The position numbers were made by a program, and so were the translations under genes. From NCBI GenBank assembly GCA_023433855.1, contig JAEYTV010000403.1, forward strand, positions 1 through 24,116: a stretch of DNA of 24,116 bases. Reading direction: 5' to 3'. The notes under the pieces were generated by a model. It was not told the DNA's origin and made no database searches. It saw only the letters and a list, made by a program, of their open reading frames with translations. Source of the stretch: Pseudomonadota bacterium (GTDB taxonomy: Bacteria > Pseudomonadota > Alphaproteobacteria > Rhizobiales > Rhizobiaceae). Of the stretch, positions 17,612 to 24,116 are shown in pieces (position 1 is the first letter of the stretch; the number at the start of each line of letters is the position of its first letter).

Positions 17612-18835
17612 ATGTCTGTTTACACCACGGTCGAGGCGGGATCTTCGCGCCTGCCACCGCTCGGCACCCCCGGGGTTGTCGCACTCGTTGTCCTTCTGGC
17701 AGGCACCCTTACGCTCGGCCTCCAGTTCGGGACCGCCCAGGGAGCACTCTTCCTGATCGGCGGCGCACTTGGCATTTCGCTCTATCATGCCGCATTCGGC
17801 TTTACGTCCGCGTGGCGCGTGTTCATCGCGGAGGGCAGGGGACGCGGCCTGCGGGTCCAGATGGTCCTGCTCGCATTGACCGTACTTCTGTTCTTCCCGG
17901 TCCTCGCCGGAGGGACGCTGTTCGGCCATGAGGTACGCGGATCGGTGTCGCCTGCCGGCGTCGGGGTGGTCGTTGGCGCCTTCATGTTTGGCCTGGGCAT
18001 GCAACTGGGTGGCGGATGTGCCTCCGGCACGCTCTTTACCGCAGGCGGTGGCAATGCCCGCATGCTGGTGACGCTGTTTTTCTTCATCGTGGGTTCGGTG
18101 CTCGCCACCATCAACTTCACCTGGTGGACCAGCCTCCCATCGTTACCTCCGATCTCCCTTGTTCAGAGTTTTGGCGCAGCCGGCGGGATTGCAGTGTCGT
18201 TGCTGGTCTTCGGAGCGATCGCGGCGGTCACGGTATTGATCGAACGAAAGCGGCACGGCGCGCTGGAGGCCGAGGCGCCCTCGCCACACGAGGGCCTCTC
18301 ACGTTTCCTTAGAGGACCTTGGCCGCTGGTGCTTGGTGCCGTCGCGTTGGCGATTCTCAACTTCGCGACCCTTGCTATCGCCGGACGGCCATGGGGCATC
18401 ACCTCGGCATTCGCGTTATGGGGTGCAAAGGGCGCTCAACTGGTCGGCCTTGATCCGAGCGCCTGGGCTTACTGGCAGCAGCCGGCTAATGCCCGCGCGC
18501 TTGCCGAAAGTGTATTTGCGGATATCACGTCAGTGATGGATTTCGGCATCATTGCCGGCGCCATGCTGGCGGCCGCTCTTGCGGGGCGTTTCGCGCCAAG
18601 TTTTGACATTCCACGACGGTCGCTGCTGGCTGCCGTACTGGGTGGATTGCTGCTCGGTTACGGGGCCCGCATCGCCTACGGCTGCAATATCGGTGCCTAC
18701 TTCTCTGGCATCGCCTCGGGTAGCCTTCACGGTTACCTGTGGGCTGCCGCAGCCTTTGCCGGGAACATTATAGGGGTAAGGCTCCGTCCCTGGTTCTTCA
18801 TGGAGCGAAGCGTGGTCCGCCGGATCGACGGATAA
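17612..18835 (+). CDS. YeeE/YedE-family sulfur-compound transporter
   Basis: This is a 407-aa polytopic membrane protein of the YeeE/YedE (TsuA/PmpAB) family; characterised members take up thiosulfate or related sulfur compounds. I count about ten hydrophobic segments arranged as two similar halves. Each half has a family signature with a Cys: GLGMQLGGGCASGTLFTAGGG (Cys136) and GARIAYGCNIGAYFSGIASG (Cys358). These are the only two cysteines, consistent with the model in which conserved Cys residues relay the thio-substrate through the pore. A polar loop (about residues 208-230) lies between the halves. CGGAG sits about 8 bases before the ATG. No TusA-like, rhodanese or sulfur-oxidation gene lies beside it, so the substrate cannot be inferred from context. 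Confidence 0.88.
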   Translation: MSVYTTVEAGSSRLPPLGTPGVVALVVLLAGTLTLGLQFGTAQGALFLIGGALGISLYHAAFGFTSAWRVFIAEGRGRGLRVQMVLLALTVLLFFPVLAGGTLFGHEVRGSVSPAGVGVVVGAFMFGLGMQLGGGCASGTLFTAGGGNARMLVTLFFFIVGSVLATINFTWWTSLPSLPPISLVQSFGAAGGIAVSLLVFGAIAAVTVLIERKRHGALEAEAPSPHEGLSRFLRGPWPLVLGAVALAILNFATLAIAGRPWGITSAFALWGAKGAQLVGLDPSAWAYWQQPANARALAESVFADITSVMDFGIIAGAMLAAALAGRFAPSFDIPRRSLLAAVLGGLLLGYGARIAYGCNIGAYFSGIASGSLHGYLWAAAAFAGNIIGVRLRPWFFMERSVVRRIDG

Positions 18836-19010
18836 ATCAATCCACCATTATTAGCCATGCCCCGCTCTCTTGCCGGCGGGGCGTGCGGCTATCTTGCTCA
18901 ACTTGCTCTGGTTGCATCCCGCGGAACCGCGGCGAGATGGCAACACCTTCCTCCGAAACGGGCCCGTGTCGTGGCTGTCAGCTATTGACTGTTGCTGATT
19001 GGCATACGAA

Positions 19011-19031
19011 AAACATGTTAACGCCATGTTT
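19011..19031. promoter_or_regulatory. Operator-like inverted repeat AAACATG-N7-CATGTTT
   Basis: Perfect 7-bp half-sites (19011-19017 and 19025-19031) separated by TTAACGC, 212 bases before the Tlde1-like start. The AT-rich half-sites in a GC-rich genome and the centre-to-centre distance of about 14 bp suggest a dimeric regulator site, or a small RNA hairpin. No regulator can be named from this. Confidence 0.35.
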
Positions 19032-19144
19032 CGGCTAAACTTCCGGCGAGTTGCGCTTCTATTTGCGTCGCCGAAACCAATCGGGGGGGCGTAAAGACAT
19101 TGGTTACCATAATCGTTCATCCTCATCGGCAGTCGTATGGCGAC

Positions 19145-19195
19145 GGTGAGCAGCTTTTCCTGCTCGCCACTGGCCTGGGTTGCGGCGGCACTTCC
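19145..19195 (+). promoter_or_regulatory. Leader hairpins before the Tlde1-like gene
   Basis: GGTGAGCAG / CTGCTCGCC (19145-19153 / 19160-19168, one T-G pair, loop CTTTTC) is followed by GGCGG / CCGCC (loop CACTT) around 19180-19195. Both are within 100 bases of the start codon. They could be a structured 5' leader; no known riboswitch pattern is recognised. Confidence 0.3.
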
Positions 19196-19242
19196 GCCAA
19201 GGCGTCTGCCGTCAGAGTAGATAACGGTTCGGGTAACGAGTA

Positions 19243-20601
19243 ATGGCGCGTTCTATTCAGGTTTCGCAAGCTAAGAAGCAGGCAAGCAAGGCGCCGAAAT
19301 CCCGCAAGAGACGGCGGTCGGTCCTCCTTAACGTGGCCATGGGCATAGGTCTGACGGTCGCGACGTTGATGGGCGCTTCCGTGGTCACGGTCGCCACCTC
19401 CGTGAGATCAGCCTCCGACGTAGGAATCGAAACGGCTGTCACCAGCAAGATCCCAGTCTTGCCTCAAGGCGCCTCTCCGGAGCGGCTTGTCGACGTGGCG
19501 AAATTTTCTCGTCTTTCGGACGGCACACCGGCACAGCCGAAAGCAGCGCGCCTATCCGGCGCTGCTTTTGCGGCACTCGTCGCTGTGAGGCCGGATCAGG
19601 CGAGTGCACGCCGGATGCTCCAGGCTGCCATGGCTGATGCGGCCCGGCAGGCTGAAGCGGAACGGCAGTTCGCGTTGCTCGCGCAGAGACGTCCGAGCGC
19701 CGATGTTATCCTAGCAGCTCTCGCTCCGGCGATGGAAGATCTTGTCGTAGTTGCCCCGCGTGGGAGCAACGCGCTGCCGGATCTGGTCCAGGATGTTGCG
19801 CCGGCCGCCACCGTTGCCGACCTCAAGGACATGAGGCCGGTGGAAATGGCGGCTCTCGAGCAGACCGCGGTGGAAGAAGACACGGGCGAGCAGGAGACGG
19901 TTGCGGTCATCGATTCACCCGCGCAGGCCTACGCTCTTCCGCAGGCCGGTCCGCTTCCGGTCATCCGTCCGTCCACCGCAACGGCCGGTAGACCGTCAAA
20001 GCCGAACGCCTTGGCCGCCATCGCGGCAATCTCCCCACAGAAACCTGACAGGGGCGAGGACGACAAGCCAACGGTGCTTGCCTTCGCTAAGCCCGACAAC
20101 CCCATGCGCGAACAGCCGGTACGGCCGGGCCCCGCGCCGAAATGGCCGGGTATCGGAAGCAAGGTGGCGATCTATGACATCACCAACGGCGTGGTCCATA
20201 TGCCGAACGGCACCAAGCTCGAGGCTCATTCGGGCATCGGCAAACTGCGTGACAATCCGAAATACACGCATGTCAAGATGAAAGGTCCCACACCGCCGGG
20301 TACCTACAAGCTCTCCATGCGCGAGAAGCTCTTTCATGGCGTTGCCGCCATCCGCCTGACTTCGGTCGACGGCAAGCATCCCCAGGGGCGCACCGGCCTG
20401 CTCGCGCACAGCTATCTGCTCCGTGTCAGAGGCGATTCCCATGGCTGCGTCGCTTTTGCAGAGTACGACCGCTTCCTCAAGGCGTTCCAGCGCGGGGAGA
20501 TCACCCATATGGTTATCGTGCCGGAGTGGAACGGCAAGCGCCCAGGGCGTGGCGGCGGAGACAACTTCCTGGCCAAAATCTTCGGCGGCAGCGACGCTTA
20601 A
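19243..20601 (+). CDS. Membrane-anchored Tlde1-like (DUF2778) L,D-transpeptidase-fold protein
   Basis: A 452-aa protein with a basic N-terminus (Lys/Arg-rich, residues 11-26), one uncleaved membrane segment (about 28-52, LLNVAMGIGLTVATLMGASV) and a long Ala/Pro/Gln-rich, probably disordered periplasmic stretch (about 55-300). The C-terminal domain (about 305-430) is of Tlde1/DUF2778 type: LEAHSGIGKLRDNP, GPTPPGTYKLS, GLLAHSYLL with His389, and GDSHGCVAF with His400 and Cys402. The SHGC motif is the catalytic Cys motif of the L,D-transpeptidase fold, acting on peptidoglycan stem peptides. In type VI secretion this domain is a toxic effector; here the anchor, the length and the lack of T6SS or immunity genes point to a resident cell-envelope role, which is inference. 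The start ATG at 19243 has a weak ribosome-binding site (GGTAACGAG). Confidence 0.8.
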   Translation: MARSIQVSQAKKQASKAPKSRKRRRSVLLNVAMGIGLTVATLMGASVVTVATSVRSASDVGIETAVTSKIPVLPQGASPERLVDVAKFSRLSDGTPAQPKAARLSGAAFAALVAVRPDQASARRMLQAAMADAARQAEAERQFALLAQRRPSADVILAALAPAMEDLVVVAPRGSNALPDLVQDVAPAATVADLKDMRPVEMAALEQTAVEEDTGEQETVAVIDSPAQAYALPQAGPLPVIRPSTATAGRPSKPNALAAIAAISPQKPDRGEDDKPTVLAFAKPDNPMREQPVRPGPAPKWPGIGSKVAIYDITNGVVHMPNGTKLEAHSGIGKLRDNPKYTHVKMKGPTPPGTYKLSMREKLFHGVAAIRLTSVDGKHPQGRTGLLAHSYLLRVRGDSHGCVAFAEYDRFLKAFQRGEITHMVIVPEWNGKRPGRGGGDNFLAKIFGGSDA

Positions 20602-20703
20602 GGCCGGCGTCCGCTTCAGCCGAGAAACTGCACAAATCCACCCGGTTGACGTGCCGGAATGGTGCTCCGGATGACGCGGTCTAATGCTCTAGGCTTCCCC
20701 TGT

Positions 20704-20717
20704 CGAGACCGGTCTCG
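20704..20717. repeat. 14-bp perfect palindrome CGAGACCGGTCTCG
   Basis: The sequence is its own reverse complement with no spacer. It lies 103 bases after the Tlde1-like stop and 22 bases before the tandem repeat. A zero-loop palindrome is a poor RNA hairpin, so a DNA-binding site is more likely than a terminator. Confidence 0.6.
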
Positions 20718-20738
20718 CATGTCCCGCTGACTGGTGGC

Positions 20739-20774
20739 CACAGACCGCCAGAGACGCACAGACCGCCAGAGACG
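20739..20774. repeat. Two exact tandem copies of an 18-bp unit
   Basis: The unit CACAGACCGCCAGAGACG occurs at 20739-20756 and again, identical, at 20757-20774. Exact identity suggests recent slippage duplication or selection for paired binding sites. It is non-coding as far as I can see. Confidence 0.9.
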
Positions 20775-20984
20775 AAGGACGGTTGGGAATGCTCGGAGAG
20801 TTCACCCCGACGTCTGCGGGTCTTTCGCTGTATTATCCGAGCAGAGACATCAGAGGGCGGCCTTGCAAGCGCTGACTACCTTTAATCGGGGAGCACCATC
20901 GAGCAGCTTCTCGATGACAGAAGAAAGACAAAATGGCCGACGAAACCGGGGGTGAAATGGTGATGTTACGGTTCACCAGGATCA

Positions 20985-21986
20985 CTACCATTCCAGACCG
21001 ATCTTGCCGAAATGGCCGCCGCTCTTTTCAAAACGGAAGGCTTCCGCCAGTTCTTCGAGGCGGAAGGTTCTGTCGATGATCGGCTTGAAGAGGTTGCCGT
21101 CCAGCGCGGCGACGAAATTCTGCTGGTGGCGGCGGCTGCCGACTATGAGGCCCGACAGGGTGATCTGCTTGCCGGCCAACATGGCGGTCGGCACCTCGCC
21201 CTGAACCCCGGTCAGGACGCCGATCATGGTGATGCTGCCGGCCATTCGGGTCGCATTGATCGATTGAGTCAGCGTACCCGGGCCGCCGACTTCCAGTACA
21301 TGGTCGACGCCGCTGCCATCCGTCCATTCCAGGATCTTTGCGGACCATTCCGGATGGGTCTTGTAGTTGACGGTGTAATCAGCGCCGAGCGCCCGGGCCC
21401 GCTCCAGCTTCTCCTCGGAGGAGGAGGTGATCGCGACGCGGGCTCCCATCGCCTTGGCGAGTTGCAGTGCATAGATCGAAACGCCGCCGGTGCCGAGCGC
21501 CAGCACGGTCTCGCCGGCTCGCAAGCGGCCGATCTCGACCAGCGCCCGCCAGGCGGTGAGCCCGGCCGTTGTGATCGTCGCCGCTTCCACGTGGCTGAAA
21601 CCTTTCGGTGCGCGGGTGAAGGCGGTGGCGGGACGAACGGCGTATTCGCAGGCGAAGCCGTCGATGCCATCCCCGGGGGTGCGGGCAAAGCCGCCGGGCA
21701 GGGGCCGGCCGTCCTGCCAGTCGGGGAAGAAGCAGGAAACCACATGGTCGCCGGGCTTGAACTCGGACACACCTTCGCCGACCTCCTCCACGACACCGGC
21801 GCCGTCGGCCATGAGCACGCGGCCGTCGGTTGGTGGACGGCCGCTCGCAACACCGAGGTCGTGATAGTTCAGCGAGCTACCGTGCAGCGCCACGCGGATC
21901 TCGCCTCGCCCAGGCTTTCCGGGATCGGGAAGATCGACCAGCTTCAAGGCATCCAACCCGCCGGGGGCGGTGACGATCGCTTTCAT
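20985..21986 (-). CDS. MDR-superfamily NAD(P)-dependent alcohol dehydrogenase / quinone oxidoreductase-like
   Basis: A 333-aa medium-chain dehydrogenase/reductase. The N-terminal GroES-like domain carries GSSLNYHDLGVASGR and MADGAGVVEEVGEGV. The Rossmann part has the dinucleotide loop LALGTGGVSIYALQLAKAMG (GTGGVS at 165-170). The four-Cys structural zinc lobe is absent and the usual catalytic-zinc Cys position reads Asn-Tyr-His-Asp, so it is probably zinc-free like quinone oxidoreductases, despite the common annotation of relatives as zinc-type alcohol dehydrogenase. The motif CFFPDWQDG and a following Gly-rich stretch are typical of this subfamily. Substrate unknown. The start at 21986 (MKAIVTAPGG) follows GAGG on the minus strand; the frame is open 7 residues further. 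It lies 155 bp after uvrD on the same strand. Confidence 0.88.
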   Translation of the reverse strand: MKAIVTAPGGLDALKLVDLPDPGKPGRGEIRVALHGSSLNYHDLGVASGRPPTDGRVLMADGAGVVEEVGEGVSEFKPGDHVVSCFFPDWQDGRPLPGGFARTPGDGIDGFACEYAVRPATAFTRAPKGFSHVEAATITTAGLTAWRALVEIGRLRAGETVLALGTGGVSIYALQLAKAMGARVAITSSSEEKLERARALGADYTVNYKTHPEWSAKILEWTDGSGVDHVLEVGGPGTLTQSINATRMAGSITMIGVLTGVQGEVPTAMLAGKQITLSGLIVGSRRHQQNFVAALDGNLFKPIIDRTFRLEELAEAFRFEKSGGHFGKIGLEW

Positions 21987-22141
21987 GGCAGCCTCACAGG
22001 ACGACAAAACCTCCCCTTCACCTAGCGGAGACTACGGGCCACGCAAGGGCGCAAACCGATCATTTCGCGAAGCGGCATGAACCGGCACCTGTCGGTCCAG
22101 GCCATGAGGCACGGCGTGACAACAGGTTGGTGCCAGCGGTG

Positions 22142-24116
22142 CTATACCCGCTCTACAAACCCGTCCAGCACGCGTTTCTGCCCAGCGCGGTCGAAATCGA
22201 TCGTCAGCTTGTTGCCTTCGATCGCAACGACGTTCCCGTTACCGAACTTGATGTGAAAAACACGGTCGCCAACCGCGAATTTCGACGGCGTGTCGGCGAC
22301 CGATTTGGCCACCAGCTCGCCCTCGATCGTCCGGCCGCGCGGGCCGCTTTCGCCGTAGCCGATGCGCTCCACGGCGTGGCCGGAGCGGGTGCCCCAGTTG
22401 TCGCGGGTCGCATCCGTCCTGTTGGCCTGGGCACGCTTCCAGCCGGGTGTCGAATAGGTGTTGGCGAAGGGATCAGCCTTGTCGAAGCGCGACTGGCCGT
22501 AACCCCCGCGCCCGCCATATCCGCCGTAGCTAGAGTCGGACGCTGCGACATCGACGTGCTGGGCCGGGAGCTCGTCGAGGAAACGCGAGGGCATGGTGGA
22601 TTGCCAGAGCCCGTGGATGCGCCGGTTCGAGACGAACCAGATATGGCAGCGGCGCTTGGCGCGCGTCAGGCCCACATAGGCGAGGCGGCGTTCTTCCTCC
22701 AGCCCCGACCGCCCGCCTTCGTCGAGCGCCCGCTGATGCGGAAACAGGCCTTCCTCCCAGCCGGGCAGGAAGACCGTATCGAACTCCAGTCCCTTCGCCG
22801 AATGAAGGGTCATGATCGAGACTGCGTCCATGTCCTCGTTCTGTTCGGCATCCATGACCAGCGAAACGTGCTCGAGGAAACCCCGCATAGACTCGAATGC
22901 TTCCATGGAGCGGATCAGCTCCTTGAGGTTTTCGAGCCGCCCGGGCGCCTCGGCCGACTTGTCGTTCTTCCACATGTCGGTGTAGCCGGACTCTTCGAGG
23001 ATCTGTTCCGAAAGCTCGGTATGAGGAAGAGATTCAAGCCTCTCGCTCCAGTTCCTGAAGCTCTGGACGACGTCGAAAAGGGCCTTGCGGGCCTTCGGCT
23101 TCAACTCGTCGGTCTCGACAATCTCACTGGCTGCCTGAAGCATCGGAATGTCGCGGGCTCGGGCATAATCGTGCAGGTACCGCACTGTCGTATCGCCGAG
23201 CCCGCGCTTCGGCGTGTTGACGATGCGCTCGAAGGCGAGATCGTCCGCCGGTTGGCACACGAGCCGGAAATAGGCCATGGCATCGCGGATCTCGAGCCGC
23301 TCGTAGAAGCGGGGTCCGCCGATGACGCGGTAGTTGAGGCCCAGCGTCACGAAGCGGTCCTCGAACTCGCGCATCTGGAAGGAGGCGCGCACGAGGATCG
23401 CCATGTCGTTCAACGCGTGCTTCTTGCCGTCCGCGTCACCGCGCTGAAGGCGTTCGATCTCCTCGCCGACGGCGCGGGCTTCCTCCTCGGAATCCCAGGC
23501 GGCATGCACCTGCACCTTCTCGTCGTCCGGCTCGGTACGTTCGGTGAACAACGTCTTGCCCAACCGGCCTTCATTGTGGGCGATCAGGTGACCGGCTGCG
23601 CCGAGAATGTGCTCTGTGGAGCGGTAGTTTCGCTCCAGCTTGATCACCTTCGCGCCGGGAAAGTCCTTCTCGAAGCGCAGGATGTTGTCCACCTCCGCGC
23701 CCCGCCAGCCATAGATCGACTGGTCATCATCGCCGACGCAGCAGACATTCTGCGGCACGCCCTTCGGCCGCTGGGCGAGCAGCCTCAGCCACATGTACTG
23801 GGCGGTGTTGGTATCCTGGTACTCGTCGACCAGAATGTAGCGGAACCGGTCGTGATACTCCTTCAGGATGTCCGGGTGGCTGCGGAAGATCGCGATCGGG
23901 TGCAGGAGGAGGTCGCCGAAATCGCAGGCGTTAAGGCTCTTCAGCCGATCCTGGTAGGCGCGGTAGAGTTCGCGGCCCTTGCCGTTGGCGAAGGCGCGCG
24001 CGTCGCCCTCGGGGATGTCGCGTGGGCCGAGGCCCTTGTTCTTCCAGCCGTCGATCATCTGAGCGAACTGGCGGGCGGGCCAGCGCTTGTCGTCCAGGTT
24101 CTCGGCCTGGATCAGC
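22142..24116 (-). CDS. uvrD: ATP-dependent DNA helicase UvrD/PcrA, C-terminal two thirds (5' end outside window)
   Basis: A superfamily 1A 3'-5' helicase acting in nucleotide excision and mismatch repair. The frame is open through base 24115, so the start and Walker A lie beyond the window; about 657 residues are visible. Motifs in order: II ILVDEYQDTN (about nt 23833-23804), III GDDDQSIYGWRGA, IV LERNYRS, V VSIMTLHSAKGLEFDTVFLP with GWEEGLFPH, and VI EERRLAYVGLTRAK. After the helicase core comes a Gly/Tyr/Arg-rich linker (SSYGGYGGRGGYGQSRF). The last ~45 residues form the Tudor-like domain (FAVGDRVFHIKFGNGNVVAIEG ... ) that contacts RNA polymerase in PcrA/UvrD proteins. No terminator is evident in the 134 bases before the dehydrogenase gene. 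Confidence 0.96.
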   Translation of the reverse strand, partial: LIQAENLDDKRWPARQFAQMIDGWKNKGLGPRDIPEGDARAFANGKGRELYRAYQDRLKSLNACDFGDLLLHPIAIFRSHPDILKEYHDRFRYILVDEYQDTNTAQYMWLRLLAQRPKGVPQNVCCVGDDDQSIYGWRGAEVDNILRFEKDFPGAKVIKLERNYRSTEHILGAAGHLIAHNEGRLGKTLFTERTEPDDEKVQVHAAWDSEEEARAVGEEIERLQRGDADGKKHALNDMAILVRASFQMREFEDRFVTLGLNYRVIGGPRFYERLEIRDAMAYFRLVCQPADDLAFERIVNTPKRGLGDTTVRYLHDYARARDIPMLQAASEIVETDELKPKARKALFDVVQSFRNWSERLESLPHTELSEQILEESGYTDMWKNDKSAEAPGRLENLKELIRSMEAFESMRGFLEHVSLVMDAEQNEDMDAVSIMTLHSAKGLEFDTVFLPGWEEGLFPHQRALDEGGRSGLEEERRLAYVGLTRAKRRCHIWFVSNRRIHGLWQSTMPSRFLDELPAQHVDVAASDSSYGGYGGRGGYGQSRFDKADPFANTYSTPGWKRAQANRTDATRDNWGTRSGHAVERIGYGESGPRGRTIEGELVAKSVADTPSKFAVGDRVFHIKFGNGNVVAIEGNKLTIDFDRAGQKRVLDGFVERV

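Larger units (their letters stand above)
18836..19242. other. 407-bp intergenic region before the Tlde1-like gene
   Basis: I see no convincing gene here; the one minus-strand ORF (18851-19126) lacks any family feature. Contents: a GC hairpin GCCCCGC / GCGGGGC (18859-18865 / 18876-18882) soon after the YeeE stop, without T-run; a TTGACT at 18985-18990 with no good -10 at standard distance; the inverted repeat at 19011-19031; a run of seven G at 19083-19089; and leader hairpins at 19145-19195. The region probably holds the promoter and leader of the downstream gene. Confidence 0.6.
20602..20984. other. 383-bp intergenic region between convergent genes
   Basis: No supported gene; the plus-strand ORF at 20734-20955 is a low-complexity Arg/Gln-rich frame produced by the tandem repeat. 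Contents: a 14-bp palindrome (20704-20717), an 18-bp tandem duplication (20739-20774), a 7-bp hairpin CATCGAG / CTCGATG (20897-20916) and GGTGAA / TTCACC (20951-20956 / 20972-20977). None has a T-run typical of an intrinsic terminator, although convergent genes here should need one. Confidence 0.6.

Noticed and set aside
17375..18004. Long N-terminal extension of the pncA frame
   Set aside because: It runs antisense to the YeeE gene; the ATG at 17374 has a good SD and gives a protein of family length.
19083..19089. Run of seven G as a possible phase-variable tract
   Set aside because: It is outside any reading frame and too short and isolated to argue for phase variation.
18851..19126. 91-codon minus-strand ORF in the gap before the Tlde1-like gene
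   Set aside because: No SD, no domain, and mixed composition; it overlaps the inverted repeat and likely promoter.
20795..20840. Possible riboswitch-like element around GGAGAG in the last convergent gap
   Set aside because: The conserved core and paired stems of a glycine-type riboswitch are missing and no suitable downstream gene exists.
20734..20955. 73-codon plus-strand ORF
   Set aside because: Its start is an artefact of the 18-bp tandem repeat (TDRQRR-type repeats) and it has no SD.
21012..22025. 337-codon plus-strand frame opposite the dehydrogenase
   Set aside because: Antisense to a clear MDR-family gene; no domain seen.

Overview
The window is about 24 kb of chromosomal, GC-rich alphaproteobacterial DNA, most likely from the Rhizobiaceae (Rhizobium/Agrobacterium/Sinorhizobium/Shinella group). 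Reasons: the gene order ftsA-ftsZ-lpxC-bamD-recN-ligA typical of this group; a long FtsZ with a Gln/Ala/Pro-rich linker and a terminal [15 protein letters not shown] peptide; a small DUF1127 protein; and a Tlde1-like (DUF2778) membrane-anchored protein of rhizobial type. I see no tRNA, rRNA, insertion sequence, phage gene, integrase or CRISPR array. This looks like core chromosome rather than an island.

Layout. (1) 1-3549: the end of the dcw division/cell-wall cluster: ftsA 3' end, ftsZ (followed by a terminator) and lpxC (followed by a UUCG-loop terminator). (2) 3697-8464: bamD, recN and ligA, all on the plus strand, for outer-membrane protein assembly and DNA repair/replication. (3) 8468-11084: a YhhY-like acetyltransferase (-), a DEDDh exonuclease (+), creA (+) and an orphan cheW (-). 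(4) 11294-13134: a 52-residue membrane peptide, a Sco1/SenC copper chaperone and the L11 methyltransferase prmA. (5) 13319-15579: a DUF1127 small protein (-) and a large Xaa-Pro aminopeptidase (+). (6) 15580-18835: the amino-acid exporter pair azlC-azlD (-), nicotinamidase pncA (-) and a YeeE/YedE sulfur transporter (+). (7) 19243-24116: a Tlde1-like L,D-transpeptidase-fold protein (+), an MDR-family dehydrogenase (-) and the 3' two thirds of a UvrD/PcrA helicase (-).

Functionally the left third holds linked envelope and division genes (FtsA/FtsZ ring, lipid A commitment step, BAM complex), followed by genome maintenance (RecN, LigA; UvrD at the far end). The middle and right are mostly single-gene or two-gene transcription units in alternating orientation, with very tight convergent ends (ligA/acetyltransferase 3 bp apart, aminopeptidase/azlD 0 bp apart).

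I found no clearly new multi-gene system. The most interesting small-scale signals are: a 30-codon ORF that exactly bridges ftsA and ftsZ with a strong Shine-Dalgarno and overlapping stop/start codons at both ends; a hairpin that would hide the only Shine-Dalgarno of the TTG-started prmA; an inverted repeat and structured leader before the Tlde1-like gene; and an 18-bp tandem duplication next to a 14-bp palindrome in the 383-bp gap after it. These are sequence observations; their function is inference.
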